From NCBI GenBank assembly GCA_026162565.1, contig JAOEIQ010000001.1, positions 427,419 to 491,418 on the forward strand: DNA of 64,000 bases. Direction: 5' to 3'. Shown in pieces: positions 43,623 to 52,760 of this stretch (the first letter of the stretch is position 1; each line of letters starts with the position of its first letter). The stretch is from Flavobacteriaceae bacterium NBU2973 (GTDB lineage Bacteria > Bacteroidota > Bacteroidia > Flavobacteriales > Flavobacteriaceae). Below the pieces are notes generated by a model. That model worked only from the letters and a program-made list of their open reading frames with translations. It ran no database searches and had not been told where the DNA came from. The position numbers were made by a program, and so were the translations under genes.

Positions 43623-43650
43623 AAAAAGCTGCCATTTGGCAGCTTTTTTT
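43621..43650. terminator. Bidirectional terminator between hflX and the DUF3078 gene
   Basis: AAAAAAAGCTGCC pairs with GGCAGCTTTTTTT over a short ATTT loop, giving T-runs on both strands between convergent genes. Confidence 0.85.
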
Positions 43651-43665
43651 ATATAATGTTAGCTT

Positions 43666-44607
43666 TTAGAAACTATAGCTTAGTCCTAAAACCCAATACG
43701 ATTGTATATCGTTATCTATATTGTCAAACGTTGGAGTAGGATCTCCACTAGTTGCATCAAACTGTCCTAAAGCATAGCTCAAAGCTTCTTGTTTATTACT
43801 ACGTAAACCAAAATCAAAACCTACACCAATCATTTTCCATAATGTATAGCTAAATCCATTGGTCCATGTCCAGTTAGATAAGTCACTAGATTTGTAGCTT
43901 TGAAAAGCTGATAAGTTTGTTTTGAAGTTAATTGCTCCGATACTTCTAGTATAATCAGCAACTATTTTCGCTCCCATAGAAGAATCGAAAATAGCATCGT
44001 TATCAGCAAATACAAAGTTGTAGTTTAAAGGGTGAATAACAACGATTAAATTATCAATTGGAGTCCATGTAGCACCAACACCAACATCTAAATAACCAGG
44101 ATCATTAAAGTTATCTAATAATGTAGTTCTGTATTCTGCTAATCCAGATATTGCCCATTTTTCACTTAACTTTCTTCCATATAAAGAAGAGATGTTAAAT
44201 ACATCAGTTGTTGGGTTAAAATCATCGTCGTCTAAATCGGTGTCTTTATTATCTAATTTCACCCAGTTTAGATTTGCTGTTAAAGAGTTTCTCCAGAAGA
44301 ATTTTTCTTGAATTTGATTAGCAAAACCATTTACTGTTATTCCAATATTTCCAGAAGAGTTGTTTGGAGTTCCTTGAGAAAACCAGTTACTAAAGTTAGA
44401 AATGCTTCCACCAATTGTACCAAAAGCTCCTACTCTCCATCCTGGAAGTGCATCAATTTGAGCTTGTAATGCATTTGCTTCAGCTTGTAAAGCATCAGCA
44501 GCAGCTTGTTTTTCTGCTTTTTGTGCTTCTAATTCTTCTTTAGTTTGAGAAAAACCAAAAGATATAGTTAGCAATAAAGCTAATGTTAAAAGTAAATTTT
44601 TATTCAT
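43666..44607 (-). CDS. DUF3078 outer membrane protein with N-terminal coiled coil
   Basis: Signal peptide LLTLALLLTISFGFSQ, then an Ala/Gln/Glu-rich coiled coil (residues of about 20-48), then the DUF3078 pattern: GWRVGAFGTIGGSISNFSNW, then barrel strands such as NSLTANLNWVKLDNKD and a final YWVLGLSYSF. DUF3078 proteins are beta-barrel outer-membrane proteins of unknown role. The frame extends to 44694, but ATG 44607 begins the signal peptide and sits just after a -7 box. It is downstream of the SUF/mvaS genes but has its own promoter. Confidence 0.85.
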   Translation of the reverse strand: MNKNLLLTLALLLTISFGFSQTKEELEAQKAEKQAAADALQAEANALQAQIDALPGWRVGAFGTIGGSISNFSNWFSQGTPNNSSGNIGITVNGFANQIQEKFFWRNSLTANLNWVKLDNKDTDLDDDDFNPTTDVFNISSLYGRKLSEKWAISGLAEYRTTLLDNFNDPGYLDVGVGATWTPIDNLIVVIHPLNYNFVFADNDAIFDSSMGAKIVADYTRSIGAINFKTNLSAFQSYKSSDLSNWTWTNGFSYTLWKMIGVGFDFGLRSNKQEALSYALGQFDATSGDPTPTFDNIDNDIQSYWVLGLSYSF

Positions 44608-44643
44608 TGTTTTAGTTTTAATTAATTCGTAATTAAGATTTTG

Positions 44644-44651
44644 CAAATATA
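44644..44651 (-). promoter_or_regulatory. -7 box for the DUF3078 gene
   Basis: TATATTTG on the minus strand, 37 bp before the ATG at 44607, followed by GCAAAA as the likely initiation zone. Confidence 0.6.
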
Positions 44652-44739
44652 GTTTATAGATAATTCTTACAAAAGAATACCAATTCAAATGCATAGAAAA
44701 ATCTACCTAGTTCGACACTCTTTAGGTAGATATGTCACA

Positions 44740-45246
44740 TTATTTCCGTTTAAATAGAGGAACAAAGGAACAGGCTTCTCCAAACATGATTGATTTAGCA
44801 ACTGGTTTTAAGTGAGCCGTAAGCATAGAGTAAGCACTTGTAGGTACAGGTTTTTTAGAGCAACCTTTTACAATTATAGGCTTATCTCTATAATCTTCAG
44901 TGTCAAGATTACTGATAATATTTTGATATACTAAAGTTTCGAGTTCTTCAAGAGAACCAATAACAACTTTTTTTGCATAAGGCTCTAAATGTATGGTTAC
45001 AAGCATGTATGCCCAAGCTGGAATTATAGCATCTACACTACAAGTAATTGCTACATAGTTATCTTGATATTGAGACCAATCATGATCACTAACGAATTGT
45101 CGAAAATCTTTTTCGCGAAGCACAAGCTCTTGAAATAGCCAATCTTTTAAATCAAACAATACACGTTTACCTTCAGGATAAAAATCCTCGAGATCAATGG
45201 TTACAAGTTTACTGTTTGCTACTCGATTTATAATTTCGTCTGCCAT
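44740..45246 (-). CDS. DUF2480 family protein
   Basis: 168-residue cytoplasmic protein matching DUF2480: VTIDLEDFYPEGKRVLFDLKDWLFQ near the start (in part DLEDFYPEG), VAITCSVDAIIPAWAYML, and IIVKGCSKKPVPTSAY near the end. The conserved Cys residues (ITCSVDA, VKGCSKK) might bind a metal or Fe-S cluster, which would fit its place at the end of the SUF operon; that is inference. It starts 2 bp after the mvaS stop. Confidence 0.85.
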   Translation of the reverse strand: MADEIINRVANSKLVTIDLEDFYPEGKRVLFDLKDWLFQELVLREKDFRQFVSDHDWSQYQDNYVAITCSVDAIIPAWAYMLVTIHLEPYAKKVVIGSLEELETLVYQNIISNLDTEDYRDKPIIVKGCSKKPVPTSAYSMLTAHLKPVAKSIMFGEACSFVPLFKRK

Positions 45247-45248
45247 TA

Positions 45249-46682
45249 TTATAATGTATAACGTCTTAATCCGATGTTAGTGGCTTCATTTTCTATATGC
45301 GAAAGTCTGGCAGTTTTACTATTTGAGACAGCTTCTTTTTGTAGACTATTGTGAATAGCCTCATAAGTGTCAATACTTATTTTTTGGCGCTGTTCTAATG
45401 TTTCAAATAAGTTTACAGATTGTAATTTAGTTTTCCAACTACTTTGAATGGTGCCTTGAAACACTTTTGATTTAGAACCACTTCCATAGCCAATAAAACC
45501 AATTTTATGATTATTTAATTCGGTATTACTATTGAAAGCGTTTGATAATAAACTTAAAAAAGCCATAAAAATTGAAGCAGTATACATATTCCCTATTTGA
45601 GAAGACGCTAGTTCTCCAGGTGCAATTTTACGAGATACAAAATCTGTATACATTTTAGATTTGTAAGCTTTTTTACTCCAATCTTTGTTATTAAAATCTG
45701 TTGGACCAATTTCTTCTTCTAATTGTAATATGCTTCCATTTTCTTTAATCCAAGACAACCAATTATTAAATATGATTCTTCTGCCATGGTAAGCATATGG
45801 TAAATGAAAGATTAGATGATTCCAGTCTTTTTCAAAATCAATTGCTTGTTGTGATTTAAAATGTTGAAGTGCTTCTGTTACTCGATCGCTATAACATTGG
45901 TTTGAAAACTGCCCATCAAAAACAGGTTCTTCTTTAAATACTTCCACTACCTTATTGGAGTCCGACCAAAAAGAATTATCAGTGTTTTGAGCTAATTTTA
46001 ATAGTTCATCATCAGTGAGTGTACTATTTAAATCACCAACAATTGATTTTACTAATTCCAATTTTGAGTAGTGACGTCTTGGTTTAAAAAAGTCACCTTC
46101 ACTTTTAAATCCTATTCCCCAAGAAGAATCTATCTCTAAAATTGAAGGATTATTTTTAATAAGCACAGCAACAGCTCCAGCACCTTGTGTATATTCTCCA
46201 GTTGAATTAAGTTCGTATTTTGATACGTCTGAAGCAACAACAATCGCTTGTCTATTTTCACCGCTTCTAACCCAATCTATACTATTATGCATGGCATCAA
46301 GAGCACCTACACAAGCAAAAGTCATATCTACAACATCACAATTTTTAAAAGAACGGGAACCATATTGTTTAGCTAGAGCATTTTCAACAATTTCTACTGC
46401 ATAAGTAGCTGTAGGTTTAGAGCCATCAACTGCACTTTCTGTCCCCATGTAAATTCTACCAATATCATTCGGATTGACATCAAAGTCAGATATAAGTTTT
46501 AAAATAGCATTAGCAGCTAACGTTGATGCGTCTTCATCTATATCTAGAATGGCCATTTTATTGAGGCCTAAACCTTTATTTAATTTCTCATAAGCGATGT
46601 CTCTAGCAATTGCAAGGTCTTCTATAGAAACATATAATTGTGGGACGTAAAATGATATAGCATCAATTCCTGGGTTAGTCAT
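45249..46682 (-). CDS. mvaS: Hydroxymethylglutaryl-CoA synthase family protein
   Basis: Condenses acetyl-CoA with acetoacetyl-CoA, the entry to the mevalonate route of isoprenoid synthesis used by many Flavobacteriaceae. It has the thiolase fold: IDAISFYVPQLYVSIEDLA at the start, the nucleophile C124 in DMTFACVGALDAM, and the C-terminal FIGYGSGSKSKVFQG loop. Length of 477 residues exceeds the Gram-positive enzyme (about 390) and is nearer the eukaryotic size. It lies 12 bp after the DUF59 gene in the SUF transcript, an unusual link between Fe-S assembly and isoprenoids. Confidence 0.88.
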   Translation of the reverse strand: MTNPGIDAISFYVPQLYVSIEDLAIARDIAYEKLNKGLGLNKMAILDIDEDASTLAANAILKLISDFDVNPNDIGRIYMGTESAVDGSKPTATYAVEIVENALAKQYGSRSFKNCDVVDMTFACVGALDAMHNSIDWVRSGENRQAIVVASDVSKYELNSTGEYTQGAGAVAVLIKNNPSILEIDSSWGIGFKSEGDFFKPRRHYSKLELVKSIVGDLNSTLTDDELLKLAQNTDNSFWSDSNKVVEVFKEEPVFDGQFSNQCYSDRVTEALQHFKSQQAIDFEKDWNHLIFHLPYAYHGRRIIFNNWLSWIKENGSILQLEEEIGPTDFNNKDWSKKAYKSKMYTDFVSRKIAPGELASSQIGNMYTASIFMAFLSLLSNAFNSNTELNNHKIGFIGYGSGSKSKVFQGTIQSSWKTKLQSVNLFETLEQRQKISIDTYEAIHNSLQKEAVSNSKTARLSHIENEATNIGLRRYTL

Positions 46683-46694
46683 TTTCGTTTGGTA

Positions 46695-47021
46695 TTAAAG
46701 CATTCCTAATTCTAACTTTGCCTCTTCACTCATTAAATCCTGACTCCAAGGCGGATCGAAAGTAATTTCTACTTCAGCATCTTTTAATTCATTAAGAGAT
46801 TTTACTTTTTCTTCTACTTCAACAGGTAATGTTTCCGCAACAGGACAGTTAGGTGTTGTTAACGTCATTAATATTTTAGCTTCGTAATCTTCATTTATAA
46901 ATACATCATAAATAAGACCTAGCTCATATATGTCTACTGGAATTTCTGGGTCGTAAATTGTTTTTAAAACACGAACAATTTTTTCTCCTAGGGCATTTAC
47001 ATCTATATCTATTTCGCTCAT
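46695..47021 (-). CDS. DUF59 (MIP18/PaaD-like) Fe-S assembly protein
   Basis: 108 residues with the DUF59 core: VLKTIYDPEIPVDIYELGLIYDV, then the Cys motif LTTPNCPVAETLP and VEITFDPPWSQDLMSEEAK. Proteins of this type help deliver Fe-S clusters and are standard in SUF operons of this phylum. The ATG shares one base with the SufE stop (TAATG), so translation is coupled. Confidence 0.9.
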   Translation of the reverse strand: MSEIDIDVNALGEKIVRVLKTIYDPEIPVDIYELGLIYDVFINEDYEAKILMTLTTPNCPVAETLPVEVEEKVKSLNELKDAEVEITFDPPWSQDLMSEEAKLELGML

Positions 47022-47443
47022 TATTTTAATTGTGTTTGGTATGCTATTGCATACATTTTTAATTGTTTTACCATACTTACTAAACCATTGGCTCGAGTTG
47101 GAGATAAATGTTCCTTCAATCCTATCTGGTCAATAAAATTAGTGTCAGCTTCAATTATAGCTGCAGGATGTTGATTTGAAAATACGCGAATTAAAATGGC
47201 AATAATTCCTTTGGTAATAATAGCATCGCTATCAGCTGTAAAAGCTATTGTATCATCATTCATTTCTGCATGTACCCAAACCTTACTTTGGCATCCTTTT
47301 ATAATATTTGCATCTGTTTTATATTGTTCAGCGATTAAAGGGAGGTCTTTTCCTAAATCAATCATATATTGATAACGCTCTTCCCAATCATCAAACATTG
47401 AGAATTCATCAATTATTTCTTCTTGAATATCTTGTATACTCAT
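47021..47443 (-). CDS. sufE: SufE sulfur-transfer protein
   Basis: Accepts persulfide sulfur from SufS. The acceptor Cys is C51 in IIKGCQSKVWV, and the fold is SufE throughout (DWEERYQYMIDLGKDLP, HLSPTRANGLVSMV). The frame opens at 47473, but ATG 47443 gives the usual MSIQDIQEEI start and 140 residues. It lies 51 bp from sufS and is coupled to the DUF59 gene. Confidence 0.94.
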   Translation of the reverse strand: MSIQDIQEEIIDEFSMFDDWEERYQYMIDLGKDLPLIAEQYKTDANIIKGCQSKVWVHAEMNDDTIAFTADSDAIITKGIIAILIRVFSNQHPAAIIEADTNFIDQIGLKEHLSPTRANGLVSMVKQLKMYAIAYQTQLK

Positions 47444-47494
47444 TAAGTTTGTTTTTTTACAAAAATACAACAAGAATCGTTCCTGTTCTTATTT

Positions 47495-48709
47495 TTATGA
47501 CAACATCATTTTAGCTTTCTTGACACCTTCTACTAAAGCATCAATTTCTTCTTTTGTATTATAAAATGAAAACGACGCTCTTATAGTTCCTGGAATTTTG
47601 TAAAAACTCATGATTGGTTGGGCACAATGATGACCTGTTCTAACAGCAATTCCTAATTTATCCAGTATTGTTCCAACATCATAAGGATGAATCCCTTCAA
47701 GATTAAATGAGATTACAGAAGTTTTGCTTTTAGAAGTACCATAAATTTTAAGTCCATCAATTTCTAGGAGTTTGTCTGTCGCATACTCTAATAATTCATT
47801 TTCGTAAGCAGCAATTTCATTAAACCCAATAGAATTCATATAATCTAAAGCCACTCCAAAAGCAATGCCTCCAGAAACATGTGGTGTTCCTGCTTCAAAC
47901 TTATGAGGTAAATCGGCATATGTGGTTTTTTCAAATGACACTTCAGCAATCATTTCTCCTCCTCCTTGATAAGGTGGTAACCTATTGAGCCATTTTTCCT
48001 TTCCGTAAAGCATACCAACTCCAGTTGGACCACAGATTTTATGAGCAGAAGCCACATAAAAATCTACGTCTAGTTCTTGTACGTTTGGCTTAACATGCGG
48101 ACAAGCTTGAGCACCATCAATTAAAACAGCAGCTCCAACTTTATGTGCTTCATCAATAATATATTTTACAGGATTAATTGTACCTAATGCATTAGAGATA
48201 TGATTCACAAAAACGAGCTTGGTATTCGCAGTGAGTAATTTATCATATTCGGACATGATTAGCTCACCTTCCTCATTCATAGGAATCACCTTTAAAATTG
48301 CTCCTGTTTTTTCACAAAGCATTTGCCAAGGCACAATATTGCTATGATGTTCTAAAGCAGAAACAATAATCTCATCACCTTGTTTTAATAAAGCCGCGAA
48401 GCCATTAGCAACAATATTAATGGAATGAGTGGTTCCGGAAGTATAGATAATCTCGTGACTATGTTTGGCATTAAAATGTTTTTGAATTTTAATACGTGCT
48501 TCTTCATAAGCATCTGTAGCTTCTTGACTTAAAGCATGAACACCTCTATGAATATTAGCATTATAGTTTGTATAATAATCTACAATACTGTCGATCACAA
48601 TTTTTGGTGTTTGGGATGTTGCAGCATTATCAAAATACACGAGCGGTTTTCCGTTTACAGTACGTTGTAAAATGGGAAAATCCTGTCTTATTTTTGTTAC
48701 GTTTATCAT
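47495..48709 (-). CDS. sufS: Cysteine desulfurase SufS
   Basis: PLP enzyme that takes sulfur from cysteine for Fe-S assembly. The PLP Lys is K224 in SAHKICGPTG, and the persulfide Cys is C362 in RTGHHCAQP. YFDNAATSQTP and HHSNIVPWQ are typical of group II desulfurases. The frame opens at 48730, but ATG 48709 gives the expected start (MINVTKIRQDFPIL) with 404 residues. It has its own -7 box, since the serine hydrolase on the other strand separates it from sufD. Confidence 0.95.
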   Translation of the reverse strand: MINVTKIRQDFPILQRTVNGKPLVYFDNAATSQTPKIVIDSIVDYYTNYNANIHRGVHALSQEATDAYEEARIKIQKHFNAKHSHEIIYTSGTTHSINIVANGFAALLKQGDEIIVSALEHHSNIVPWQMLCEKTGAILKVIPMNEEGELIMSEYDKLLTANTKLVFVNHISNALGTINPVKYIIDEAHKVGAAVLIDGAQACPHVKPNVQELDVDFYVASAHKICGPTGVGMLYGKEKWLNRLPPYQGGGEMIAEVSFEKTTYADLPHKFEAGTPHVSGGIAFGVALDYMNSIGFNEIAAYENELLEYATDKLLEIDGLKIYGTSKSKTSVISFNLEGIHPYDVGTILDKLGIAVRTGHHCAQPIMSFYKIPGTIRASFSFYNTKEEIDALVEGVKKAKMMLS

Positions 48710-48727
48710 GGTTTTTAATTCCATATA

Positions 48728-48735
48728 CAAAGATA
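48728..48735 (-). promoter_or_regulatory. -7 box for sufS-sufE-DUF59-mvaS-DUF2480
   Basis: TATCTTTG on the minus strand, ending 18 bp before the sufS ATG at 48709. It supplies a promoter to the half of the SUF operon cut off by the opposing gene. Confidence 0.6.
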
Positions 48736-48790
48736 CTAATACTCTATGGTAATTAGAAGTTTGCTAACATTTCTTTATCATGATTTTAGG

Positions 48791-48798
48791 TATCTTTG
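48791..48798 (+). promoter_or_regulatory. -7 box for the serine hydrolase
   Basis: TATCTTTG on the plus strand, 56 bp before ATG 48855. It and the sufS box face away from each other across 55 bp. Confidence 0.55.
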
Positions 48799-48854
48799 GG
48801 TTACTTTAAAAATTAAGTTTAATTAATAAGGTACTCACCTTCGCGAGCATAAAT

Positions 48855-50174
48855 ATGAAAAAGCTAAAATGGTTTTTACTAATTCTGTTAGCAGTGTTAG
48901 TCGTAACACTATATTTAAATTACCCAAAGTTGAATATTATGACAGGCTATTCGGCAAAAAGCATGGCTTCGTCTGTATTTTTGGCTGGTCGTGATTTTGA
49001 GACAACAGATATAACAGACAATAATTTTTCTCCTGTTAGTTTAGCAGATGATTTTATTGATACTAAAAACAAATCTACTTCGGCAACTTTATTTGGAATG
49101 AAAGAGCGTGAGGCTATTTATCGTGATGGTTTGGGTTGTGTATTAGTTCCTGAAGGCATAGATTATAAACCTGTAAACACAAAACCTAATCGTGTAAAGC
49201 GAGTTGATACGTTGCCTTATCCTTATGGAAACTTACCTCAAAAAGATACCATTTTTAGTAATGTAGATTATAATAAGTTAAACGTTGTAGTAGCTAAATA
49301 TTCTGAAGCTGACACAAAAACACGAGCCTTATTAGTAATTTATAAAGATCAAATTATTGCTGAAACTTATGCAGAAGGTTTTAATAAAAACTCCAAACTG
49401 CTAGGTTGGTCTATGACAAAAAGTATTACAGGAACCTTATTTGGTGTGTTACAATCTCAAGGAAAATTGAATATAAACGATCCTGCTCCAATTGAGTCTT
49501 GGCAAAACGATGCTCGCAAACATATTACATTGCATAATTTACTACAGATGAACTCTGGTTTAGAATGGGAAGAAAATTATGCCACCATCAGCGATGTAAC
49601 AAAAATGTTGTTTTTAGAGTCTGATATGACCAAAACACAACAAAACAAACCACTAGCAGGACAACCTAATGAAAGTTGGAACTACTCTTCTGGAACCACC
49701 AATTTACTATCTGGAATTTTAAGACAACAGTTTAAAGCACATCAAGACTATTTAGATTTTTGGTATAGTAATCTAATAGATAAAATTGGGATGTATTCTA
49801 TGACAATAGAAACCGATTATGATGGTAATTATGTAGGTTCTAGTTATGGTTGGGCAACAGCTAGAGATTGGGCAAAGTTTGGATTGTTGTATTTACATAA
49901 AGGGAACTGGAATGGAGAGCAAATTTTTGATGCCTCTTGGGCTGATTACGCTGTGCAACCAACCAATAGTAGTAATGGACGTTATGGTGCGCAAATTTGG
50001 TTGAATGCTGGAAGTTTTTTACCAGATGTGCCTAAAAATGTATTTTCATTTAATGGCTTTCAAGGGCAACGTGTCTATATGTTTCCATCTAAAGATTTGG
50101 TCGTGGTACGTTTAGGCTTGCAAGAGCTTGATTATAATGCCATGTTGAGTGAGATTAATACAACTATTAAATAA
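48855..50174 (+). CDS. Beta-lactamase class C-like serine hydrolase, membrane anchored
   Basis: An N-terminal membrane anchor (WFLLILLAVLVVTLYL) precedes a class C/EstB-type domain. The catalytic SxxK is S186-M-T-K189 in GWSMTKSITG, and the Tyr motif is WNYSSGTTN. GAQIWLN is at the place of the third motif. Such proteins are esterases or peptidases more often than beta-lactamases; the substrate is unknown. It is on the opposite strand from the SUF genes on both sides and has its own promoter and terminator, so it looks like an insertion into that operon. Confidence 0.87.
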   Translation: MKKLKWFLLILLAVLVVTLYLNYPKLNIMTGYSAKSMASSVFLAGRDFETTDITDNNFSPVSLADDFIDTKNKSTSATLFGMKEREAIYRDGLGCVLVPEGIDYKPVNTKPNRVKRVDTLPYPYGNLPQKDTIFSNVDYNKLNVVVAKYSEADTKTRALLVIYKDQIIAETYAEGFNKNSKLLGWSMTKSITGTLFGVLQSQGKLNINDPAPIESWQNDARKHITLHNLLQMNSGLEWEENYATISDVTKMLFLESDMTKTQQNKPLAGQPNESWNYSSGTTNLLSGILRQQFKAHQDYLDFWYSNLIDKIGMYSMTIETDYDGNYVGSSYGWATARDWAKFGLLYLHKGNWNGEQIFDASWADYAVQPTNSSNGRYGAQIWLNAGSFLPDVPKNVFSFNGFQGQRVYMFPSKDLVVVRLGLQELDYNAMLSEINTTIK

Positions 50175-50203
50175 AAAAGCCTCTGAAATTTCAGAGGCTT
50201 TTT
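50173..50203. terminator. Bidirectional terminator between serine hydrolase and sufD
   Basis: AAAAAGCCTCTGAAA is followed directly by its exact complement TTTCAGAGGCTTTTT, a perfect 30-bp palindrome with A- and T-runs at the ends, so it can serve both strands. Confidence 0.85.
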
Positions 50204-50222
50204 GTAAATTGATTCTTATATT

Positions 50223-51536
50223 TTACAAATCAAATCCAATATTTACACCTAACTTATTAGCTATAATTTTGTTAATGCGTTGTTTTATTTCAGGTATTTT
50301 CACACTCTCTAAAACATTGTTAGCAAAGGCATACATCAATAATGCTTTGGCTTCTTTTTCTGGAATACCGCGAGAACGTAAATAAAACATAGCACTTTCA
50401 TCTAATTGGCCAATCGTACAACCATGAGAACATTTTACATCGTCAGCAAAAATTTCTAGTTGAGGTTTGGTATTAATAGTGGCTTTATCGTTGAGTAAAA
50501 TATTGTTGTTGGCTTGAAAAGCATTTGTTCTTTGAGCTTCTTTTTCAACCACTACTTTACCATTAAAAACACCTGTGGCCTTGTCTCCAAAAATACCTTT
50601 ATAGTCTTGATGGCTTTCACAATTTGGTTCTATATGATGCACTAATGTACTATGATCTACATGTTGTTTATCCCCAATAATGGTAATACCTTTTAATGTA
50701 GAATCTATACGTTCGCCGTTTTGGTAAAAGTTTAAATTATTACGTGTTAATTTTCCGCCAAAACTAAAGGTATGAACAGATATGTGACTGTTTTGTTTTT
50801 GGTCTATAAAGGTATTGTCTATTAAAGACGCATTAAGGTTATCGTTCTGTATTTTATAGTAATCTACAATAGCACGTTTTCTCCCAAAAATTTCAGTAAC
50901 CGAATTCGTTAAAACTGGATTATCAGTTAAACTTTGGTGACGCTCTATAATCTGTACATGAGAGTTTTCGTCTACAACTATTAAGTTACGCGGCTGCAGT
51001 AATTGTGCTGCTTCGCTTCCTGTTGAAAAATGGATTATTTGTATTGGTTTTTCTACCAATTTATTTTTCGGAATGTGAATATAAGCACCTTCATTTGAAA
51101 AAGCCGTGTTTAAAGACGGTAAGCTATCGTTTGTTGCTGCCTTATTAAAATAGTTTTCAATAATTAAGCGATATTTAGGCTTGTTTAAAGCTGAAGACAT
51201 CAGGCATACATCAATACCTTCATGTGTTGTTTGCGATAAGTGAGATGAATATTTTCCATCAATAAACACAATTTTATACGAATCGATTTCGTGAATAAAA
51301 TACTTTTTTACATCAGGATATGTGAGTGCATTTTCCTGTTTAGGGAATACACTATAATCTTCTTTTAAAATACTATTTAGAGAGGTATATTTCCAGGCTT
51401 CCTCTTTTTTTGAAGGAAACCCTTTGTCCTCAAAAGTTTTAAAAGCTTCGCTTCGTATATCATGAACATAGCTATCGATATCAATTTGATTTTCGAAAGC
51501 TAAAAATGAGGATGCTAGTTTATCTTTTAATTCCAT
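50223..51536 (-). CDS. sufD: Fe-S assembly protein SufD
   Basis: Scaffold partner of SufB and SufC. Typical SufD features include SKKEEAWKYTSLNSIL near the start, the beta-helix core (NLIVVDENSHVQIIERHQ), CSHGCTIGQLDESAMFYLRSRG (in part KCSHGCTIGQLDE) and the C-terminal LLMYAFANNVLE. The frame opens at a TTG (51575), but ATG 51536 (MELKDKLASS) is the more likely start. Between it and sufC lies a four-helix-bundle gene. Confidence 0.94.
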   Translation of the reverse strand: MELKDKLASSFLAFENQIDIDSYVHDIRSEAFKTFEDKGFPSKKEEAWKYTSLNSILKEDYSVFPKQENALTYPDVKKYFIHEIDSYKIVFIDGKYSSHLSQTTHEGIDVCLMSSALNKPKYRLIIENYFNKAATNDSLPSLNTAFSNEGAYIHIPKNKLVEKPIQIIHFSTGSEAAQLLQPRNLIVVDENSHVQIIERHQSLTDNPVLTNSVTEIFGRKRAIVDYYKIQNDNLNASLIDNTFIDQKQNSHISVHTFSFGGKLTRNNLNFYQNGERIDSTLKGITIIGDKQHVDHSTLVHHIEPNCESHQDYKGIFGDKATGVFNGKVVVEKEAQRTNAFQANNNILLNDKATINTKPQLEIFADDVKCSHGCTIGQLDESAMFYLRSRGIPEKEAKALLMYAFANNVLESVKIPEIKQRINKIIANKLGVNIGFDL

Positions 51537-51576
51537 TTCTTGAAATGTTTCAAGTTTAGTGATTTTAGGTTTCAAG

Positions 51577-51966
51577 TTATTTGAACTTATTCCCTTTAAA
51601 ATCTTTTTTATTTAAATACGAAATAAAAGCAGAAATTCTCTTACTCAATTGTTCGTATTTATTTGTTAAATTTTCTAGTTGCTCTTTCGAGATATATTCA
51701 GAATCGAAAACTCTATAAAGTTGCGATCTGGTTTCTCCTGCTGATCCTTTAGCTATTGATAAGAATTGTCTGAATTCTAAATTTCCATCTCTTTCAAACC
51801 CTTCTGAAATATTATCCATAACCGATCCAGAGGAAGCTTTTATTTGATCTCGTAACTTATAGTCTTGGTTCAATTTTGAATTTTTAGAAATATCAAGAAT
51901 ACTTTTTGATAATTCTCGAGCTTCTTGCCAAATTTCTAAATCTTCAAATCGTTTTATTGTTGCCAT
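51577..51966 (-). CDS. Four helix bundle (S23/IVS family) protein inside the suf operon
   Basis: 129 residues of the four helix bundle family (related to ORFs in 23S rRNA intervening sequences and to the Avd protein of diversity-generating retroelements): FEDLEIWQEARELSKSIL, then QIKASSGSVMDNISEGFERD and RQFLSIAKGSAGETRSQLYR. It is complete and in frame. It sits between sufC and sufD, which are normally adjacent. Its two flanks (GTTTAATGTTTACAGTT upstream and a GAAAC/AACTTG-rich run downstream) are partly complementary. No retroelement is present. The function is unknown. Confidence 0.88.
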   Translation of the reverse strand: MATIKRFEDLEIWQEARELSKSILDISKNSKLNQDYKLRDQIKASSGSVMDNISEGFERDGNLEFRQFLSIAKGSAGETRSQLYRVFDSEYISKEQLENLTNKYEQLSKRISAFISYLNKKDFKGNKFK

Positions 51967-52001
51967 TAACTGTAAACATTAAACCAGAAACTAAAAACTA
52001 A

Positions 52002-52754
52002 TTAAGCGTTCACTTCTTCTTTAATCCAATCGTAACCTTTTTCTTCTAGCTCTTTAGCTAGTTCTTTAGTACCTGATTTTACAATACGACCATTATATAA
52101 AACGTGTACGTAATCTGGAACTATATAATCAAGTAAACGTTGGTAATGTGTAATAACTACAACAGCATTATCCTTACTTTTTAGTTTGTTTACACCATTA
52201 GCAACAATACGTAAAGCATCGATATCTAATCCAGAATCTGTTTCATCTAGTATGGCGAGTTTAGGCTCTAGCATAGCCATTTGAAAAATTTCATTACGCT
52301 TTTTCTCTCCACCCGAAAACCCTTCATTCAAAGAACGTGATAAAAACTTTCTATCTATTTCTAATAGCTCTGATTTTTCACGAATCATTTTTAGCATGTC
52401 CTTTGCTGGCATATCCTCTAATCCTCTCGCTTTACGAGTCTCATTAATGGCAGTTTTCATGAAATTAGTAACACTAACTCCAGGGATTTCTACAGGATAT
52501 TGAAATGATAAAAAGATGCCCTTGTGAGCGCGTTCTTCTGCAGCTAGTTCATCAATGTTTTCGCCTTCAAGAATAATTTCACCATCTTGTACTTCATATT
52601 CTTCTTTTCCAGCAATTACTGAAGCTAATGTGCTTTTACCAGAACCATTTGGTCCCATTATAGCATGTACTTCTCCAGCTTTCACTTCTAAATTGATGCC
52701 TCTTAAAATGGCTTTGTCTTCAACACTTGCGTGTAAGTTATCTATCTTTAACAT
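52002..52754 (-). CDS. sufC: SUF system ATPase SufC
   Basis: ABC-type ATPase of the SufBCD complex. Walker A is GPNGSGKST (34-42), the signature is [15 protein letters not shown], and Walker B is [12 protein letters not shown] with the SufC-type Asp-Glu-Thr. The final segment [12 protein letters not shown] is typical. Length of 250 residues is normal. It starts 6 bp after the lipoprotein gene's stop. Confidence 0.96.
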   Translation of the reverse strand: MLKIDNLHASVEDKAILRGINLEVKAGEVHAIMGPNGSGKSTLASVIAGKEEYEVQDGEIILEGENIDELAAEERAHKGIFLSFQYPVEIPGVSVTNFMKTAINETRKARGLEDMPAKDMLKMIREKSELLEIDRKFLSRSLNEGFSGGEKKRNEIFQMAMLEPKLAILDETDSGLDIDALRIVANGVNKLKSKDNAVVVITHYQRLLDYIVPDYVHVLYNGRIVKSGTKELAKELEEKGYDWIKEEVNA

Positions 52755-52760
52755 AGTAAT

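Noticed and set aside
48855..50174. Serine hydrolase called as a beta-lactamase resistance gene
   Set aside because: SxxK and YSS motifs fit the wide class C-like esterase/peptidase family; a membrane anchor and long N-terminal part argue against a true beta-lactamase.
51577..51966. Four helix bundle gene as part of a diversity-generating retroelement
   Set aside because: No reverse transcriptase, template repeat or variable repeat is in the neighbourhood.
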